A stretch of 10,323 bases of DNA from Clostridia bacterium. Lineage in GTDB: Bacteria > Bacillota > Clostridia > Lachnospirales > Cellulosilyticaceae. Shown here piece after piece: positions 7,797 to 10,323 of the stretch. The notes beneath the pieces were generated by a model. That model ran no database searches. It worked only from the letters and a program-made list of their open reading frames with translations, and was not told the DNA's origin. Each line of letters begins with the position of its first letter. Position 1 is the stretch's first letter. Location of the stretch: the NCBI GenBank assembly GCA_029256345.1, contig JAQSYC010000038.1, positions 1 through 10,323 of the forward strand, in the 5' to 3' direction. The position numbers and the translations under genes are program-made.

Positions 7797-7845
7797 AGGT
7801 GTTATTACGGGTGGTCCTCTGTCACAAGTTGTGTTAAGAACATCT
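7797..7845 (+). promoter_or_regulatory. Structured rplS leader, candidate bL19 leader element
   Basis: The short leader between the predicted start site and rplS can close on itself. A7797 to T7803 (AGGTGTT) pairs with AACATCT (7839-7845), 7 pairs with one G-U. Inside it CACA (7823-7826) can pair with TGTG (7830-7833), while GTGG at 7811-7814 competes for the CAC. The closing stem ends just before the rplS ribosome binding site (AAAGGAG, 7852-7858). Its position matches the L19 leader family described for low-GC Gram-positive bacteria, thought to let bL19 regulate its own synthesis. Assignment to that family is by position and general architecture; I could not run a covariance search. Confidence 0.55.
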
Positions 7846-7866
7846 TAGAAAAAAGGAGAATGTATT

Positions 7867-8214
7867 ATGAACCCAATTATTAAAGAGATCGAAAACGAAC
7901 AGCTTAAATCAGAAGTTACTTCTTTTAATGTAGGCGATTCAGTTCGTGTTTATGCAAAAATCAAAGAAGGTCAAAGAGAACGTATCCAAATGTTTGAGGG
8001 TATTGTTTTGAAAAGACAAAATGGTGGTGTACGCGAGACTTTTACTGTAAGAAGAATGTCTTATGGCGTAGGCGTTGAAAAAACATGGGCACTTCACTCA
8101 CCAAACATTGAAAAAATTGAAGTAATCCGTTTAGGTAAAGTAAGACGTGCTAAATTAAATTACTTACGTAAACGTGTTGGTAAAAACGCTAAAGTTAAAG
8201 AACTCATCAGATAA
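7867..8214 (+). CDS. rplS: 50S ribosomal protein bL19
   Basis: bL19 is a large-subunit protein at the interface with the 30S subunit. The protein has 115 residues, as usual for the family. Diagnostic segments are FNVGDSVRVYAKIKEG (about 20-35), RERIQMFEGIVLKRQNGG, ETFTVRRMSYGVGVEKTW, LHSPNIEKIEVIRLGKVRRAKLNYLR and the basic C-terminus. AAAGGAG at 7852-7858 precedes the ATG by 8 bases. The gene has its own extended -10 promoter, a structured leader and a strong terminator, so it forms a compact transcription unit that can be tuned apart from its neighbours. The terminator's left arm includes its last two codons. Confidence 0.98.
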   Translation: MNPIIKEIENEQLKSEVTSFNVGDSVRVYAKIKEGQRERIQMFEGIVLKRQNGGVRETFTVRRMSYGVGVEKTWALHSPNIEKIEVIRLGKVRRAKLNYLRKRVGKNAKVKELIR

Positions 8215-8253
8215 TAAAAAAAGGACTGTTACAGTCCTTTTTTTATTATCTGG
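8207..8253 (+). terminator. Strong, probably bidirectional terminator after rplS
   Basis: The core GGACTG (8223-8228) pairs with CAGTCC (8232-8237) around a TTA loop. It is flanked by 7 A on the left (8216-8222) and 7 T on the right (8238-8244), the form of an intrinsic terminator working on either strand. Complementarity continues outward through ATAAT/ATTAT to CAG/CTG, for 22 pairs with one G-U, from the last sense codons of rplS (8207) to 8253. The right end abuts the GGAGG of a downstream small frame. Confidence 0.92.
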
Positions 8254-8262
8254 AGGATGAAA

Positions 8263-8355
8263 ATGTTTAATTTGCAAAAGAGCTTGAGATACTATAAAGA
8301 GACGCATATAATGAATTTAAAACAAATAGAGAGTGCTATAAAGGTGGAAAAATGA
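8263..8355 (+). CDS. Putative 30-residue leader peptide or small protein before rbgA
   Basis: I do not recognise this peptide. The ATG at 8263 has GGAGG (8252-8256) 6 bases upstream, a well-placed ribosome binding site. The frame runs 30 sense codons and stops at TGA 8353-8355, overlapping the rbgA ATG as ATGA, the same coupling seen at rimM-trmD. The peptide starts MFNLQKSLRYYKE, ends IESAIKVEK and is basic, with no signal sequence or clear domain. Against its reality, a good promoter (8284-8312) lies inside the frame, so the frame can be translated only on read-through past the rplS terminator or from an unseen upstream start. It may be a real small protein, a coupling leader or chance. Confidence 0.4.
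   Translation: MFNLQKSLRYYKETHIMNLKQIESAIKVEK
8284..8312 (+). promoter_or_regulatory. Promoter for rbgA-lepB
   Basis: TTGAGA (8284-8289; 5 of 6) and a perfect TATAAT (8307-8312) are 17 bases apart. Transcription would start near 8319, about 33 bases before rbgA, on a message that keeps the rbgA site AAGGTGG (8341-8347). It lies just after the rplS terminator, where a new transcription unit is expected. A weaker TTGCAA (8272) with TATAAA (8293) at 15 bases is also present. Confidence 0.75.
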
Positions 8356-9203
8356 ATATACAGTGGTATCCTGGTCATATGACCAAGACAAAAAGACTAA
8401 TAGAGGACAATATAAAGCTTGTAGATATTGTTATCGAATTATTAGATGCAAGAGCACCATACAGTACAAAAAATCCCGATATTGATAAGCTTGCTGTGAA
8501 CAAGCATAGACTGATTGTACTTAATAAAGCGGATTTAGCAGATGAGCTTATCACAAAGCAGTGGAAAATTTGGTATAGTACAAACAATGTACAAGTTGTG
8601 CCTATTATAGCTACTAGCGGTAAAGGCATCAAAGAGGTTACACAGGTAGCTGAAAATATGCTTAAGGAAAAAATGGCACGGGATTTAGCCAGAGGAAGAA
8701 TATATAGGCCTGTAAGGGCAATGATTGTTGGAATTCCTAATGTTGGCAAATCTACGTTTATTAATACGTTAGTCGGTAAGGGGTCAACTAAAACTGGAGA
8801 TAAACCAGGGGTGACAAGAGGAAAACAATGGGTTAAAATAAAGAAAGGCTTTGAGCTGTTGGATATGCCAGGGATTTTATGGCCCAAATTTGAAAATCAA
8901 GAAGTGGCCAAAAGATTAGCTTATATAGGTTCAATTAATGACAATATCTTAGATAATAGGGAAATGGCAATTGAACTACTAAAGTTAGGTATACGCTCAT
9001 TTAAAAGTAAAATTGAAGAACGTTATAAAATAGAGGTAGCAGATGATGCTTATGAAACCTTTAAAACCATTGCAGTCAAAAGAGGTCTGCTGATTACGGG
9101 TGGAGGAATTGATGAGTTAAGGACAGCTCAGATCCTGCTAGATGAGTTTAGAGCGGGAAAATGGGGGCGTATCACAGTAGAAACCCCTGAAGATATTCAT
9201 TAA
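8352..9203 (+). CDS. rbgA: Ribosome biogenesis GTPase RbgA (YlqF)
   Basis: RbgA is a circularly permuted GTPase needed for late 50S assembly in B. subtilis, where it acts at the stage when uL16 and other late proteins join. The protein has 283 residues, usual for the family. Motif order is permuted. MNIQWYPGHMTKTKR comes at the N-terminus, then G4 NKAD (58-61), G5 TSGKG (88-92), G1 GIPNVGKS (127-134), G2 GVTRG (153-157) and G3 DMPG (171-174). Hydrophobic Ile follows DMPG where Ras-like GTPases have catalytic Gln, as in other HAS-GTPases. A C-terminal helical RNA-binding domain (about 200-283) ends in LDEFRAGKWGRITVE. AAGGTGG (8341-8347) precedes the ATG. The stop is followed after 28 bases by lepB. 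Confidence 0.97.
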   Translation: MNIQWYPGHMTKTKRLIEDNIKLVDIVIELLDARAPYSTKNPDIDKLAVNKHRLIVLNKADLADELITKQWKIWYSTNNVQVVPIIATSGKGIKEVTQVAENMLKEKMARDLARGRIYRPVRAMIVGIPNVGKSTFINTLVGKGSTKTGDKPGVTRGKQWVKIKKGFELLDMPGILWPKFENQEVAKRLAYIGSINDNILDNREMAIELLKLGIRSFKSKIEERYKIEVADDAYETFKTIAVKRGLLITGGGIDELRTAQILLDEFRAGKWGRITVETPEDIH

Positions 9204-9231
9204 AATAGCCTAACAAGGAAGGAATGTTTAA

Positions 9232-9774
9232 ATGGAAAAAAATGTTGTAGTGACTAAGAAAACAATTGAATTTATCAAAGAACTTGTTCTGGCGGTGCTC
9301 ATGGCACTTTTATTCACTTCTTTTATTGTAAGTCATAATAAAATTCCATCAGTTTCTATGGTAGATACGATTAATGTAGGAGATCATATTTTGACGAATA
9401 TGTTACCCTATTATTATAGAGACCCTTACAGAGGGGAGATTGTCGTTTTTAAACAAGAGAAAGAAAGTTGGGTAAAAAGAGTAGTAGGGGAGCCTGGTGA
9501 TGTCATAGACATCAGAGAAGGCAATGTTTATGTCAATGATGAGAAACTAGATGAATCGGCTTATTTGGCTACAGAAGGCATTTCTGACCCCACCGTGCCA
9601 GATCAGAGTATTGAGTTACCTTATCAAGTACCCAAAGATCAGTATTTTGTCATGGGAGATAATAGGCCAGACAGTCATGACAGCAGATATTTAGGGGCTA
9701 TAAAAAGAGAAAATATTTATGGAAAAGGATGGCTTAAGGTATACCCTTTTAACCAGATAGGTCAATTAAAGTAA
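9232..9774 (+). CDS. lepB: Type I signal peptidase, first tandem copy
   Basis: This membrane protease removes signal peptides from proteins exported by Sec or Tat, with its catalytic domain outside the membrane. The protein has 180 residues, the short Gram-positive form (SipS-like) with a single N-terminal transmembrane helix (about 14-35). The catalytic Ser42 lies in IPSVSM (38-43) and the Lys82 base in KRVVGEPGD (82-90). Box E is GDNRPDSHDSR (142-152), followed by LGAIKRENIYGKGWLKVYPF. The usual Pro of SMxPT is replaced by Asp45. GGAAGGA (9217-9223) precedes the ATG by 8 bases. It follows rbgA by 28 bases with no terminator between, so they are probably cotranscribed. Confidence 0.97.
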   Translation: MEKNVVVTKKTIEFIKELVLAVLMALLFTSFIVSHNKIPSVSMVDTINVGDHILTNMLPYYYRDPYRGEIVVFKQEKESWVKRVVGEPGDVIDIREGNVYVNDEKLDESAYLATEGISDPTVPDQSIELPYQVPKDQYFVMGDNRPDSHDSRYLGAIKRENIYGKGWLKVYPFNQIGQLK

Positions 9775-9844
9775 AGAGTGATAAACTAAAGTAAAACTTA
9801 AGCATTACAAACTATTGCACAATTTACAGAAATGAGTGAGTACT

Positions 9845-10323
9845 TTGGATAAACATACAGTCGCTATAAAAGGAATGATTGAGTTTTTAAAAGAGCCGCT
9901 TCTTGCAGTTTTAGCAGCACTTATGATTTCGAGTTTTATTATAAGTCATACAAAAATACCCACAGGGTCTATGATGTTTACGATTAATCCAGGAGATCAT
10001 CTTATTGTTAATAGACTGCCGTATTATTACAGAGATCCAGACAGAGGAGAAATAGCAGTTTTTAGGTTTGAAGAGGAGAACCTTATCAAGCGGGTTATTG
10101 GAAAGCCTAATGATGTTATAAATATCATTGATAATAATATTTATGTCAACAACCAAAAGCTTGATGAAGGAGCTTATTTAAAAACATTAGACAGTACCTA
10201 TGAATTTTCAGGTTCAACGATTAACTTTCCTTATAAAGTACCAGAGGGCTATTACTTCATGATGGGAGATAACCGAAAGAATAGTAAAGACAGCAGGTAT
10301 TTTGGTCCTATACCTAGAGAAAC
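9845..10323 (+). CDS. lepB: Type I signal peptidase, second tandem copy, 3' truncated by window end
   Basis: The frame stays open to the window end and gives 159 residues, close to the full length of the first copy. By eye about 60% of the first 110 residues are identical to it. The transmembrane helix lies at about 14-35. Ser42 is in IPTGSM (38-43), Lys82 in IKRVIG, and box E is GDNRKNSKDSR (141-151), so all catalytic residues are kept. Box D reads KPND instead of EPGD, and Phe45 replaces the Pro of SMxPT. The start chosen is TTG 9845, because MDKHTV then aligns with MEKNVV of the first copy. GTG 9836 in frame is the alternative, and ATG 9875 would cut into the N-terminus and has AAAGGA directly against it. 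The ribosome binding site (GAGTGAG, 9834-9840) is weak. The 70-base gap before it shows no terminator or clear promoter. Confidence 0.93.
   Translation, partial: MDKHTVAIKGMIEFLKEPLLAVLAALMISSFIISHTKIPTGSMMFTINPGDHLIVNRLPYYYRDPDRGEIAVFRFEEENLIKRVIGKPNDVINIIDNNIYVNNQKLDEGAYLKTLDSTYEFSGSTINFPYKVPEGYYFMMGDNRKNSKDSRYFGPIPRE

Noticed and set aside
8375..8887. 170-codon open frame on the minus strand
   Set aside because: It lies wholly opposite rbgA, whose permuted GTPase motifs are intact, and shows no domain or ribosome binding site of its own.
9767..9795. Direct repeat TAAAGTAAA at the end of the first lepB and 20 bases later
   Set aside because: Nine AT-rich bases repeat easily by chance. No attachment-site or insertion structure surrounds them.
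9911..10156. 81-codon open frame on the minus strand
   Set aside because: It is antisense to the second signal peptidase, which carries all catalytic motifs in the + frame.
1..10323. A novel defence, mobile or biosynthetic system
   Set aside because: Every sizeable frame belongs to a known housekeeping family in its usual neighbourhood. No transposase, integrase, CRISPR repeat or cargo cluster is present.

Overview
The window is AT-rich and reads almost entirely on the + strand. It carries the translation and protein-export cluster typical of Bacillota: smc, ftsY, ylxM, ffh, rpsP, khpA, rimM, trmD, rplS and rbgA, then two signal peptidase I genes in tandem. YlxM and RbgA, strong AGGAGG-type ribosome binding sites, low GC and the gene order point to a Bacillota bacterium. 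The protein sequences look clostridial, perhaps near Lachnospirales, but that finer placement is inference.

Layout. Bases 1-2965 hold the 3' five-sixths of smc (chromosome condensation), whose start lies before the window. ftsY follows at 10 bases (SRP receptor). A perfect consensus promoter then starts a unit of ylxM, ffh (SRP GTPase), rpsP (ribosomal protein bS16) and khpA (KH RNA-binding protein). khpA is followed by two inverted repeats: a short GC-rich hairpin, then a near-perfect 54-base palindrome. Next come rimM and trmD, which overlap by 4 bases. An extended -10 promoter overlaps the trmD stop codon and drives rplS (bL19) through a short structured leader. A long palindromic terminator closes rplS. 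Between it and rbgA lie a 30-codon open frame with its own ribosome binding site and, nested in it, a good promoter. rbgA (50S assembly GTPase) is followed by two lepB paralogues, the second cut by the window end.

How they work together. FtsY, YlxM and Ffh deliver ribosome-nascent chains to the membrane, and the signal peptidases then cleave the exported proteins. bS16, bL19, RimM and RbgA build the ribosome. TrmD modifies tRNA, and KhpA binds RNA.

I see no mobile element, CRISPR array, rRNA or tRNA gene, and no previously undescribed multi-gene system. The points of interest lie in the intergenic DNA: the khpA-rimM palindrome, the small frame coupled to rbgA, the rplS leader, and the lepB duplication. 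The longest gene-free stretch is about 136 bases (8215-8351).
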